From assembly GCF_001653235.2 (NCBI RefSeq), contig NC_035790.1, forward strand, positions 1,922,001-1,986,000: DNA of 64,000 nucleotides. Reading direction: 5' to 3'. Below are positions 22,837 to 34,029 of this stretch, piece after piece. The position numbers and the translations under genes were made by a program. Under the pieces are notes generated by a model. The model saw only the letters and a program-made list of their open reading frames with translations. It was not told the origin of the DNA and did not search any database. Each line of letters opens with the position of its first letter. Position 1 is the first letter of the stretch. The DNA is from Pochonia chlamydosporia 170. Its lineage: Eukaryota; Ascomycota; Sordariomycetes; Hypocreales; Clavicipitaceae.

Positions 22837-25800
22837 CTAGAGAAAAAGGCGGCGCTCGTCCCACTGCTGCTGTTGCCCTTGTTGATTATGCTGTGGTTGT
22901 TCTTGGTTGTTCGTTGAAGCATTCAGGTGCGGCGAGTGGGAATACGTCGACAGCGATTCGTGACCACTAAACGGGCTTCCATTCACGCTGGAGGGATCCA
23001 TCATTGGATCAAAACCAATCTGGCCACCAAGTTGACCTCCCATTTGCACATCTCCAACATTTTGTAGTCCGAGAGCATTCATACCTAGTTGCGGGAATGG
23101 CTCTACATCATTGTCCGACATGGCCATAAAGTTATTGTTCGATGGCAAGTAATCTCCAGCTTGGTTGCCCTGCATGCTTTGCAGCCTTTGGTTGGTATCA
23201 TATCCCTGGTTCATCTGCCCAACACCCATGTTTGACTGAAGACTCTGTCCAATATTGTCAAACTGCTGCGGATAGAGTTGTTGTTGAAATTGACCAGGAG
23301 GCATGACAGGATACATGAAAGAGCTTGGCGACTGATAACCCAAAGTTTGATGGTTGTAATTATTTCGAAGCTGCTGTTGTCCTGGGTGCTGCTGCATATG
23401 CTGTGCACCAGGAAACTGTACCGAAGGTGTAGTTTGGTTCATGGGCAGAGGTATGGTTTGTCGTGGTGGGGGATCTTGTACTGGGCTGATGATGGTATCG
23501 GCAGCCAATTCCTTTGCTTTGGCAGCCACCAGTCGCAATACGGGAAGAGATATTTGCTCCATATGCTTCGCCAAGTGGACTGTGAGCTTCTTCCATGTTG
23601 GGAAAGTTTTCCCACAGAATCGGCATGGTTCATCTTGAGGTCGAGCCGTAGTCTCAATGTGACACTGCTCAACCTTTTGCCACGTCGCATCCATCCCTCC
23701 GGCACGCTTCATTGCAGCCTTCGTCTTTACCTTGGGCTCCAAAAACTTGTGTTCGCGCACCAGATGCTGAAGGAAGTTGTCCCTGCGGTAACAGGTATGC
23801 CGACAGTCATCAACATCGCAAGTCCACCACTCTAGGTGCCGATGACCTTCATTTTCGTGTCGAACCCAATCAGCTTTGCGCTTGAAGATTTTTGGATCTC
23901 GGCATTTGTCCCAAGTGCAGGTAAATGGTTGCACATCCTCGTGAACGTGCTTAGTCCAGTCGGATGGCTTCTGGAACTTTTTCCTCTGATAGCAAAGCTG
24001 ACACTCAAACTCTGCTGGTAGATACTGAGTCGGAGGCATGGGGATATCCTGCGGGAAGCTGTCTTGGATGATCGCGCCCTCTGTAGGCATGCCCTCGTCA
24101 TCCTCTATACCAGCCGACAGAGGATCTAACCCTTTTGGATCGCCTTTTTGATCAAGAATGTTTGCAGACCCGCCAAGTGCCATGCACAGCGAGCCACAGG
24201 GACAGTTGGCGCCCAATCCGAGGTGCTTGACTTTGGCGTTGAGTAAATGCTTGTATCTGATAATTTGTTGATGAGCGATACGGTCAACCAAGTACCCGTA
24301 AGCATCTTCCAGCCCTGGGTTCAGGGTCATGACATGTTGCTGGAAGCCAGCAAAGTTCGGCGTAATATCATCAATGATATTCGGGTTCGCTCTCATATCG
24401 TTATCCTCGTAGAGATCATCCTCGTCGTCGTCATCGTCGTCGTCAGCAGCGTGAGCTTGGTTAACTCTACTAACAGGAGCTACTGGAGGGCCACCAGACT
24501 TGCGCCACATATCAACAAGGCTAGACGTACTTTCCATGGCAGCTGCACTTCCGGTAGGCTTGGGGATTTCAGATTTACTCCGTGGTCTTCGGAGCGAATT
24601 CTTTACGCTCAAACTACCAAGAGACGCCCTAGGGGAGGCAATCGGAGATGGTCCGCTAATAGAGCCGCTTCGAGCATGGCCGGTCCACATGGACGCAAAA
24701 TTTTGGCCCATGGATGCCAGTGTTGTGTTAATGCTAGGTGTTGGTTTCTTGCCACTTCCCGTCGACCCCAATGGCGGTGACAAGTGTGGTGTGCTTTCCC
24801 GTTTAATCTGTTGTCCGGCTTCCTCTTCGTATGGTGCGTCTGCTTGGCTGCCAGAGCGACCGCGAGAGCGACTTCTTGATCGTTTTCGCAATTGGTTCGT
24901 GCTGGTGCGTCTTACCAGGCCCCGAAGATCCCGGAGGAAATTGCCAGGCCGGCTAGTCTTCTCTCCGCTACCACGGCTGATAGACAGCTTTTTCAGAAAG
25001 TTTCCGCTGGTTACACCTTCGACATCAATTACGCTTGGGAAACTTCGTCGACGAGTGCCCCAGGTCGCGGACCTCGAAATGATGGAATCATTGTCGCGAC
25101 ACAGCCTCTCAAATCTTGCCATGGCGGCCTGTGAGGATTCTGGTTGGTATCTTCCGTGATCGCCCATTTGAATTTCATGAAGCGTAGGAGAGTCTCCAAA
25201 GCCTCGAGACGACAAAAGGATTTCCCGATCAGCATCAGACATCTCGCCTCCAGGGCCACCGATATAGGGCACCCCAGGCACCAAACGATTCTCGGTAAGC
25301 CGTCCGAAAGGAATTTCATTGTCGTCAGACCTCATGTGATCTATGGCTTGTATCTCCTCGGCAGATTTCTCCAACGGAGCAGATACATCATCAAGATTAT
25401 CAGACAACCATCGCCCGACATCTTGATTTCGTTCGTCAGTTTTCCTTTGAGAAGCAATTTGGTTGATACTAGGTATTTCATCAGACGGGCGATTTCTAGG
25501 ATCAAGCCCTGCTCGTCTTGACGCCGCCTGCTCCTGGTCCCAGCGATCCAAAGAATCCCGGTGTCCAGACATCAAATCTTGGTCACGGGCGGTAGTGATC
25601 AGGTCGCCCGCAGAGTGAATGCCTCCACGAACCGTTCTAGGGCTGTCTTCCAGGGTACGCTCAATAGTGTGGATAGGAGCATCATCGTCCTTGTCCCAGA
25701 CCGAAACAGTCACTCTTGGGCTCTGGGGATGCATGGTCACGAGCGCGGGCGCAAGGCCGTCCTCGCTCGTCCTATTACTACTACTGTGGCTAGGAGTAAT

Positions 25801-26343
25801 TGTGGATGAGTCAACAAGGACACTAGGCTTTAAGGGCCGCTGAAGTTGTTGCGGCGAGATTGAATTCGGGATTGTTCCGGAAGTGATAGTTGTACCGAGG
25901 TCCTTGCGATCACTTCTCGGTGACGTTGTGTGAATAGAGGCGGTATGTGTAGGCGTCAAAGGGTAAGACGAGCCATCTGCCGATTCATGGTGTGATTCAG
26001 TTATTGGGAGGTTATCCACAGAGAAGTCAGTCTGGTCCCATGTGGCCTCATCCAGAAAGGATGGCGTCGCGGGGTCTATATTGTTGAAGTCGGCACCAAA
26101 GAATGGGTCGTCTTCGAGATCGCTAAAGTCACTAGATTGATAGTGGCTCAGAGTCGCATTCGAACCAGCAGGAGTCTCGATATGCTCGACAGGAGATGAG
26201 GTTTCGTCTTGGCCGAGCGACAAATTGAAGGGATCTGCTGCTTGAGACAAAGGTTGTTGGCTGGCAGCTGAAGATTGAGTACTGCGGGGTTCAGAGCCTT
26301 GACTTCGCAAAGATCCAGGCGCCTCAACAGAGCTTGAAGCCAT
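22837..26343 (-). CDS. Large C2H2 zinc-finger protein, probable transcription factor
   Basis: Uninterrupted frame of 1168 aa from the ATG at 26343. The first ~660 residues are Ser/Pro/acidic and likely disordered, with an Arg/Ser tract (RKRSRSRSRGRSGS, about 484-498) and a poly-Asp/Glu run (about 631-645). A compact conserved-looking block around 672-730 includes GLEDAYGYLVDRIAHQQIIR and a Cys motif GANCPCGSLC. The zinc fingers span about 778-925: CQLCYQRKKFQ..HVHE, CTWDKCRDPKIFKRKADWVR, CDVDDCRHTCYRRDNFLQHL, then, after a linker, CRFCGKTFPTWKKLTVHLAK. The C-terminal ~240 residues are Gln/Asn/Met-rich, a typical activation-type tail. It resembles a fungal class of C2H2 proteins with unnamed members; target genes are unknown. 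The 3.4 kb upstream is free of genes, suggesting a large promoter. Confidence 0.88.
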   Translation of the reverse strand: MASSSVEAPGSLRSQGSEPRSTQSSAASQQPLSQAADPFNLSLGQDETSSPVEHIETPAGSNATLSHYQSSDFSDLEDDPFFGADFNNIDPATPSFLDEATWDQTDFSVDNLPITESHHESADGSSYPLTPTHTASIHTTSPRSDRKDLGTTITSGTIPNSISPQQLQRPLKPSVLVDSSTITPSHSSSNRTSEDGLAPALVTMHPQSPRVTVSVWDKDDDAPIHTIERTLEDSPRTVRGGIHSAGDLITTARDQDLMSGHRDSLDRWDQEQAASRRAGLDPRNRPSDEIPSINQIASQRKTDERNQDVGRWLSDNLDDVSAPLEKSAEEIQAIDHMRSDDNEIPFGRLTENRLVPGVPYIGGPGGEMSDADREILLSSRGFGDSPTLHEIQMGDHGRYQPESSQAAMARFERLCRDNDSIISRSATWGTRRRSFPSVIDVEGVTSGNFLKKLSISRGSGEKTSRPGNFLRDLRGLVRRTSTNQLRKRSRSRSRGRSGSQADAPYEEEAGQQIKRESTPHLSPPLGSTGSGKKPTPSINTTLASMGQNFASMWTGHARSGSISGPSPIASPRASLGSLSVKNSLRRPRSKSEIPKPTGSAAAMESTSSLVDMWRKSGGPPVAPVSRVNQAHAADDDDDDDEDDLYEDNDMRANPNIIDDITPNFAGFQQHVMTLNPGLEDAYGYLVDRIAHQQIIRYKHLLNAKVKHLGLGANCPCGSLCMALGGSANILDQKGDPKGLDPLSAGIEDDEGMPTEGAIIQDSFPQDIPMPPTQYLPAEFECQLCYQRKKFQKPSDWTKHVHEDVQPFTCTWDKCRDPKIFKRKADWVRHENEGHRHLEWWTCDVDDCRHTCYRRDNFLQHLVREHKFLEPKVKTKAAMKRAGGMDATWQKVEQCHIETTARPQDEPCRFCGKTFPTWKKLTVHLAKHMEQISLPVLRLVAAKAKELAADTIISPVQDPPPRQTIPLPMNQTTPSVQFPGAQHMQQHPGQQQLRNNYNHQTLGYQSPSSFMYPVMPPGQFQQQLYPQQFDNIGQSLQSNMGVGQMNQGYDTNQRLQSMQGNQAGDYLPSNNNFMAMSDNDVEPFPQLGMNALGLQNVGDVQMGGQLGGQIGFDPMMDPSSVNGSPFSGHESLSTYSHSPHLNASTNNQEQPQHNQQGQQQQWDERRLFL

Positions 26344-29300
26344 TATGACGCCAGTAGAAGGGGGAGCGGCCCCGATGAGCGACGATAGAAGATATATATC
26401 AGATGCAAGGCAGCAAAAAGTAGACCTGATGAGTCCAACTGCGGGTTGATGGATGTCTGTGTGGATGAAGTCACTGGCAGGGGTTCATATTCCTGGCTGT
26501 GCCAACGGTAATCGCTCAAGGCTACTGGAAGATGGTCAGCAAGGGGTGTTTCCAGTACTGGCCGGGATTTCCCAAGTAATATGCGCGCAAAGAGCGAGAG
26601 AAGGCAATATGTGCTCGAAAAGCAGACAGAGGTGTGTTCGAAGAGGGACCTGGTCTGCCAGGCAGAAAAGAGGTGCGAGGGCTGAAGTTGAGAAGCGCGG
26701 CGAAGGTGGCAGGCCTCGCGCGTGGGATGGAGACGGTGCGGAGCGGCTCAGCAGGCGCTTATTGCTCGTACTAGGAAAGGTGTCACCGTGCCCCTGCTAG
26801 TCCGCCAGCTAGATGCTTTGTTTGCCAGTATCGACAGAAGAGGAGCAAGTGTATTGCATTTGCAGAAACAGACTGGACCCCAGGAACTCGGGTAAGGCAG
26901 CATATGTGTGGTTGCAGAAGGGTCATTTCAAAGTGTGGCTGCGCGACGCAACAACGGTCCGCCAGGTGGGCAGCAACAAGGCAGCCTTTTGACTTCAACC
27001 CAAAATCTTCCGAGGGAGCATTGGAAGTCAATTAGAGTAATTGACAGCTGGGCGGCGAAACGAAACTTGAAAGCGAGACACCTCCAGAGTGGCATTCTCT
27101 TCGTCTTTGGAACAGTAGACTTAAGCAGCCCTTTTCCCTAGGTCTCTGTTGCCTTTCATCTTTTCATTGATCATGCTCGTCGCCAATATCAGGTCCATCA
27201 TTGACAAGGGGAATGAGCGAGTGCCAGCTGGGCAAACTGGGTTCCCTCCCATGGTGGCATTCAGAACGCCAGACACACCAGTAGATCCTGAGTGGCACCG
27301 CCATGGTGGGGTATTCCCTTGACCACAAGGTGGGCAACCATTGACTTAGCTTGTGCCTGTCTTGAACATTGGCAGAACCCAAAATGGAAGAAGGTCGAAT
27401 CTGCTCCATGGTATGTATGGAGCATGGAAACTGAATCTTTGTGTGTCCGTTCAGCCTTAGAGTAGGGACGTTGCACTGCCTAAGACTCCACCGTCCTCGT
27501 CAAACCAATGGCTGACAACTGATGTCACTCATTCCATGTTCTTTGGAGACGGTCATCCATTGCTTCTACCATTCTGCAATACCAGCTCTGTCAACAGCCA
27601 CCAGAAGTCTCAGAGACGGGGGGGTCGACGAGACAGGGCATTCTTGCAACCTCTCGGTCCAACAAGCAATGGTGGCGGCAGGTAATTGGCCTTGGTGAAT
27701 CGAAGGCTCCTAGAACGGTCTGTTGGTGTGCTGGGGGTGTCTTCCACAAACGGCTGCCCAAATCTACTTTCAAGGGTACGGTGATTGTCCACTTCTGCCG
27801 CGATGTCTCAAGAGTGCTCCGCATCTTGATTCTTCCTCATGCATATGGAGCAGTTGTGCTGGCGTTGCCGATTCAAAGCCGGCCGGGGGTAAACTGGGGC
27901 TGGAGCTGGTGTCCCAAGTGGCTCCCTCACTCAACATTTCGAAGCCATGGGGCTGAATCTGGCACCAGTCCGCCTCGCCTTCCATCAGAAAGCCTCGCAG
28001 GGAGAAGCCACTTCAGTTGGACAGGAGACATGCACCAGCCTCCTTTGATTGCACAGTAACTAGGGCGTGGTCCTCAGAGGGAGTGTTTGGTCGTTTCCCG
28101 CGCCTAGAATGCATAGGCCATCGGTCGGTCTGGCTGATGCTCGAGCAAAACTCCCCCGGTCTCAAGTTGATAGCTTCAGGTATGCCCCATTTATCATCAG
28201 GTTTCTCCACGACCGTAAGGCGTTTTTGATACCATCTTGCAGGACAGATGCTTGTAATGCCTCACGCCATCTCCAACTCATACTGATACGTGAACAAAGT
28301 TCGCCGAGATCATTTCCCAAAAAAAACATAAGCGCTTGAATCCTATTCTTCCGTCGTATATCTCGAGAGTTTGCTATGCTGTACAATGACAATTTTTCAG
28401 GTCTGAACATCCAATCACTGGTTATTCCGCCGTCTTCTTGACAAAGCGTGTCGCAAGGATCCTTCGTATGAAGGCACTTTTGAGTGAGCTACGAGAATCA
28501 ACTGCCAAGTGGCCGTCTCTAAAAATCGACCTCGGGTAAACCTGATCCGCTTTGCTCATATTGGCTTGGCTCATTGCGGTCATGATCACTGTAACACTTC
28601 GTGTGCATGGCAGGTTTCATGTGTTTAAGGCGATAGGATTCCCTTTCCTGGGTCCGTAGCAAAAATGTCTGGCGATCGCAGAATTGCCGTTCTCCGCGGT
28701 GGCGCCACCGTCGAAAATTGTCACTGTTGAACTGGTTGATTTTGATGGCACCCTTGCCATTTATCGCGTTGCGGCTGAATCGAAAGCGAGAGAACTCCCC
28801 ACCATCCTTGAAAGTTGCACTGCCCACATCGGTAATGACTTGCACTTCAACTCATCAAAACCCAAGCATTGAAATGGTCTTTGATGTTCGGCCCCCAAAT
28901 CTGTGAAGAACAGAGGTGTGCGATTTGTTTGGCGAGGGTTTAGTGCATCTGCAACCTTTCGGTCTTGAAAACACCACGACTGGTCGACACACCCACACAA
29001 TACCCAAGTCTGCATTCAAGCTCCCACGCGTCCAGCCCTAACGGCGCGTGCCGAACAATGATGGCTCAGGCGTTTTCATCTCAGGCGTCCTCGAGGCGCG
29101 GCACAATCGATGACTTTGGCGTTTTGGTGGTGGTTGTAAGTTTGCTTTCAAATCCGCTGGCTGCCTCCAGGGTATGCCCTTTCGTGCAAAGCATGTGCCA
29201 CCTCAGCGTTCACTCGAACATCTGCCGAGGGCAGGGGAGTGATGCTGGGAAGTTGTAATTCTAAACCGAATCATGAAACTGCACGTAGCAACTAACGGAA

Positions 29301-29737
29301 CCTTTACGATGAGAATTGAACGATAATATCTCTTTTCAGACTTGCAATGCTGGCAGACAAGATGATTTCGTCTGTCCACGTGATGAGATGTGAGCTGAGG
29401 CAGGTGCGGTTGACATCTGAAGTCCAAAACACGCTAAACCTAAAATGGCCACGACAGTTCTCACGTCATAACCTTCAAAACGGACCTCATCCGAGATATG
29501 CTCCAACACACCTGGTACACCTACGACTTCAAAGTTGCGAGATGTTGATCAACTCCTGCAGCTGTTGTACTCCCTTGACCTGGCGTGCCTGTGAATGAAC
29601 TCACTGCTTGAACGACACATGCAGGAACGAGGATAGCCCCGGGTCGAACCAGCGATAAACCATGTTCCAGGTAAGGCTGGCCTGTCAGCAGCTCCCTTCT
29701 CACCGCGAACACCCAAGGCTGATTTCCCTTCGAACTC
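26344..29737. other. Divergent 3.4-kb region between C2H2 (-) and DUF202 (+) genes
   Basis: Should contain both promoters. I see no supported coding gene; several 60-110 codon frames (for example 28519-28845 minus) have no recognisable content. No repeats longer than microsatellites were noticed. Confidence 0.55.
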
Positions 29738-30231
29738 ATGCAGCCACACCCCGAAGAGCACCTGCATCTACGCCTTCACAGAGCGCGATCTGTCGTTCTG
29801 ACGTCGCAGGAGTGAGTCATGCTGCACCCTCCCCGAACTACATGGCAATGGCAGACAAAACATGTACAGCACTGATTGGGCATGAATGCTATCATAGACT
29901 TGTTGAAGTTCGCGCAGCACAACGTACCTTTGAAGGTGCGTACATGCGCACTGCACTCGGACAGTTCTCTTTTGCCCTTGTTATTGTGAAGATTTTCACC
30001 GAGGAGTTTTATGCCATTGGCGCTCTCTTTGCCGTCTATGGCGCTGCCGTGTTGCTTGTAGCAATGTATCGTCGGTACCAGGGGAACAGACAATTTTTCA
30101 GTGCCGAATCCCCCGATGGTACCGTCAAGAAGAAATTTAAGACAAGTGGTGATACAGTGTTGCTTATGACGGGTCTGAGTTTAGGGGCATACATCACGCT
30201 CGTTGTGTTGACCTGGCGGCTGGTTTCGTGA
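29738..30231 (+). CDS. Small DUF202-family membrane protein
   Basis: Exons 29738-29811 and 29898-30231 give 135 aa. The intron 29812-29897 (86 bp) has a GTGAGT donor and ATCATAG acceptor. Joining turns the frame into QELVEVRAAQRTFEGAYMRT, the characteristic entry of DUF202 (conserved Arg/Thr before membrane helix 1). Three hydrophobic helices follow: FSFALVIVKIF, AIGALFAVYGAAVLLVAMY and VLLMTGLSLGAYITLVVLTW. The start at 29738 gives a short His/Arg-rich N-terminus; the unspliced frame from 29662 would give 189 aa with an unusual N-terminus and is less likely. DUF202 proteins are small membrane proteins of bacteria and fungi; in yeast Vtc1 and the VTC4 tail contain a related fold used in polyphosphate synthesis, but that role is not implied here. 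Confidence 0.85.
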
Positions 30232-31051
30232 GTGACAATAGGTGCTGGGGTTGTTTTCTTTCTTCCTAGGTATCTAGGTAGACATGAAATTTGGAGTTCA
30301 ATTTATGTTATACTTTTATGCAGGGTTTGGGTTCTGAGCAGAAGTTGATGTCGAGGGAAGATCTTCTCGTCCGTACAATGTATATTTTCCAGCATAGCTA
30401 TTCTGTATCGTAATGAATGACCGAACGCCGTTTAAAGTATTCTACTCGAAACACTTCTAAAGATCAAAACCCCATTCCCTTTGTCCCAATAAAACGTAAT
30501 ATGTACTTTAGAGGCCGTTCATCCGTTGGTAACACAGCAAAGTTGTTTAGCCGGCGTCCCACCCTCCCCACAGTGCTAAATGCTCACTCTACCTTTTTCT
30601 CTGGCTAAATGTCCTCCCACAATGTTTGCCTATATATAAAATCATGTTTTGATGCCCTAATTTCTTCGATTCCCAGAATTAGCGTCTTATGCAAAACTAC
30701 ATCGCGTCCGTGACACCATCATTCTGCGTCACGGCAGCGTCAACTGGCTGCACTAATGAAAAAAAAAAAATGACGAACTTTTCATTCGAAATAATGCAAA
30801 GTTTTGACCGTTACACTGGGCCAAAGCAGGTTGACCCATCCCATCTCCAAGAGGAAGTCGCCTTTGGCCGATATAGCATGTTTTATCGCAGTACCATCAA
30901 TAGGTTTATACATGGCCAACCATGCTCTGTCCCTGGCAACATGCGTTTTGATTACTGGAGGAGTAGAAAATCCGCGTGCCATAAAGCGTATCGCGAATTT
31001 CGTGCCGCTTGTTCAGCTTTAGAGCTAATATCGGACTCCACCAAATCAAAC
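30232..31051. other. Convergent intergenic region between DUF202 and Zn2Cys6 genes
   Basis: 0.8 kb between two stops, expected 3' UTRs. It contains an A-run near 30759-30769 and a TATATATAAA at 30631-30640. No gene seen. Confidence 0.55.
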
Positions 31052-32408
31052 TCAGGTGGAGTAGTATATACCAGATGGAGCTTGTGTGACCCCTGGTGCT
31101 GCTCTTTGATCCTCCATTATCATTGCTTGAGTTCCATCCGTTGTGCCATATTGCCAATCCGCAGCAGAACCCTGAGTCGCAAGAAGCTGTTGTGACTGCC
31201 ATGGGTTTACGCCTGATGCGAATGGTGCACCAGTTACCATCTGTGGTGGGTTGCTCGCGATTGGGTTTCCACCAGCCATGTTCGTTGGAAAAGGGGGATA
31301 CACGTCCGAAAAGTTGGACTGTCGACGCTCGTATGGTTGCGGCTGGGCTATTGGCATGAATGATGCCTGCGGATGGCTGCCGGTGCTTTCGCCGCTGTAT
31401 GACAGCGATCTCATTGGCGTTGGAAACTCTCCCCATGCCATTTCATCGTGCGACCCAGCTTCGGACGTTCCAGATGTCCAAGTAACTGAGGCAGTGGATG
31501 TCTGCGTGTACGGAGAAAATTGGCCACTCATGGGCGATTCCGTTGGATACGCGTGCCATGGGACTGGTGCCATGTCTTCGGGTTTCGAAACGTTTGTCGA
31601 GCCTGTTGGTACCCAACCTGACGTAGGCTGGTTTGAGAAGGTATATTGGTTGCTGGCGGGTATACCATTGGGGGAGACTGCGTATGGAAAGAGCGTTAGT
31701 GAGGAAAATCAGTGACTCTCTCAAAAACGACTGGGTGCCTACCGCTAGCATCAGATGAGAAATAGTCGGTGTTTGGACCATGGCTGCCGGTCATGTTAAT
31801 GCCGCTTCCCATCACCGCCGAGGGAGTGCCCGCTGGGCTGCCAGTGCCAACGGCTGGAGAGGACGAAGCAGATGATGCAGTTGGGCCGCCTGTTTGGCGC
31901 GACGGGGCTTTGGGGCGTGTGTCTGTTCCCGGCTGTTGATCAACAGGATAAAAGCTGCACTCTTTTTTCAATCGAATACAGTTCACGCATCGATTGGGAA
32001 CATCAGGAGATGCAATGCAACGTATTTTTCTTCGCCGACAGTGGCCTTCAAATAGGATATCAGCAAACAGGCAAGTTCAATTTCCCAGATGTCGAACGAA
32101 GACTTACTACAGGCAATGGAGGTTCTGTGATATCCAAGCTTGTTTCGCTTCTTCTCGCCCGTAGACGAATGTTGAGAATCGTCTGATGCCTGCTTCTGTA
32201 ATTGTGCCGTATCTGGGGTGCTAAAGGATCTCTTCAGCAGCGCATTTGGGCTTTTGGGTCGCTCTGGGGAACCCATTTTTGTCTTGTAGCTTTCTTTTCG
32301 AGGCTGCAGAGGCTGCACTACGTGTCAGTCACCATCACGAAAACAGTCTTGTGGAAAGTAGAGGGTACTCACTTGATCTGCTGAAGGCTCCGTGAGATGA
32401 TGTGCCAT
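31052..32408 (-). CDS. Zn2Cys6 (fungal-type binuclear cluster) transcription factor
   Basis: Four exons, 32408-32373, 32312-32108, 32045-31743, 31677-31052, give 389 aa with frame kept at each GT/AG junction. The zinc cluster is assembled only after splicing intron 2, which cuts the codon after the first Cys: C80, C83, C90, C100, C103, C110, spacing CX2CX6CX9CX2CX6C, exactly the Gal4-type pattern (CSHCRRRKIRC ... CVNCIRLKKEC). Upstream are Lys/Arg residues (TGEKKRNKLGYHRTSIAC). The rest is Ser/Pro/Gln-rich with no fungal_trans middle homology domain, so it is a short member. Exon 1 encodes only 12 residues. Target genes unknown. The 9.5-kb gene-free stretch upstream is remarkable. Confidence 0.9.
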
Positions 32409-34005
32409 TGCTCGGCGGACAGGGCTTCGGTGCTTATCTTCCACGAAACCGAGGTGTTGTATGAGATGAAAGTGGTTAAGAAGTGGCCATGGAAAGGATT
32501 TGTATCGGGATATACACGAGATGTCGTAGCTAGCGTGCTTTGATTCGTTTAACCGTCCGCAAATGATCCCCGATCCACTCAGGTTATTCTTCTGTATTGG
32601 TTTCTCGCGTCGATGGCTCCAGAGATACAAATTTAGGAATATTCAAAGGCCCCGGGCTGATCCGTTTGGAGACTGTTGCGATAATTCAATGCGATTCGTG
32701 CGGCCGACGATTAGAATTATGCAGAATGGTCGTCTATATGCCTGCAAATGAGCGAATTCCGCCGAAAGCAAACGAAATAGCCGCTGTAGAATACGTTGTT
32801 ACAATATGTGCAATGCCGATTAAATTGCCGCGACACCTCTATGGATAAGAGCGGTCCCCAATATGGAGTTCTGTCGTTGTCAGAGAAAGTTGAAGAAAGA
32901 GATTGATAGAATCGACGGCCGTAGTCCCGTATATCGGACAGCCAATGGCTTGGTATATCCGCCACAATCTGGACCTGGGAGAGAATAATTGATCAAGTCG
33001 CTAGGTGGCCCTGATACAACGTCCGTACGAACTGAAAGGGTTGTATGCAGCTTTCAGAGCATCGAGCCCTAACAGACCTGATATTAAGTGACAGAAGGGA
33101 AGGTGGTGACCTCTTTGTGTCGGGCTCAGAGGAGAGAGAATGGCAGGATGTCTCTCATTGGGCCTCGTCTGACTGTGTTTCCTTTTCTTTTCCTGTGGAC
33201 TTTGGAGACGCGGCGTGGATTGCCAGGGTGGCAACGAAATCCTCAAACCGAAGCAGCCTGTCACTCCGAGTCAGGCTTCTCTACCAGTACGGTTTCTATT
33301 CCATCAGTGTTTGGGGGCCAGGCTCGGTCGAAGAAGGGACCATGGGAAGTGTAATAATTCAGGGTCCAATTCAAATCAGAGGAAGTGGTAGGTAAATCAG
33401 AGCCAATACATGGGCTAGCTAATAAGGCGCTCCCTTTCCTGAGTGTGTAGGGAAACAAGTAGGACCGTCGCAGATTGGCCACAGTCGAAGAAATATGTTG
33501 CTCGTTTGCTTGCTCTGTCAGTCGGATAGGTGCCTCAGCTCACTTTGGCCAGATCTAACGGGCTTGCGAGTGGCGGCAAGTATTGACTCTCTGATGGAAC
33601 TCTGATGGGCGGGGGCGAGAGATATTTTAAGATGAAGTAGCAAATGGCCCCTGAGAAAGAAAGGCATCATATGAGGTTGCCTACCAGGTGACCGGCGATA
33701 ACAATCAGCCCGACGTCAAAATGGACAAAGTGTCTAGTCTTTCTACATGCTTGTCTTCGGCATGCAGGTCCATACCGCGTCCACAATTCGACAATCAAAG
33801 CCTTCATAAGACCTGGAACTTCCGTATATCTCACTTCTAACCTAGGAATAACTGGCGTATCTTGGTGGGGAACGTTGAGGTACTTCCGATCAGCGTTGGT
33901 GGAGCCCCTGGCAGACGCAACTCTGTTCCCATATCTAGTGTGCTCCGTTCAATGTTGGAGTTCATGACAATTGATGTAAGAGTGTGAGGCTGGCGTGTGT
34001 TGGTT

Positions 34006-34029
34006 GCATGAGCACGAGCATGAGCATGA
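34006..34029. repeat. Four-unit GCATGA/GCACGA repeat
   Basis: Four 6-bp units, one with a single C for T change. Confidence 0.8.

Noticed and set aside
24500..25159. 219-codon plus-strand frame
   Set aside because: Lies fully antisense to the C2H2 gene, whose Ser/Arg codons open the opposite strand; no family likeness.
29600..29665. Possible tRNA: GGTTCGACCC on the minus strand
   Set aside because: The would-be T stem does not pair and no acceptor or D arm could be folded around it.
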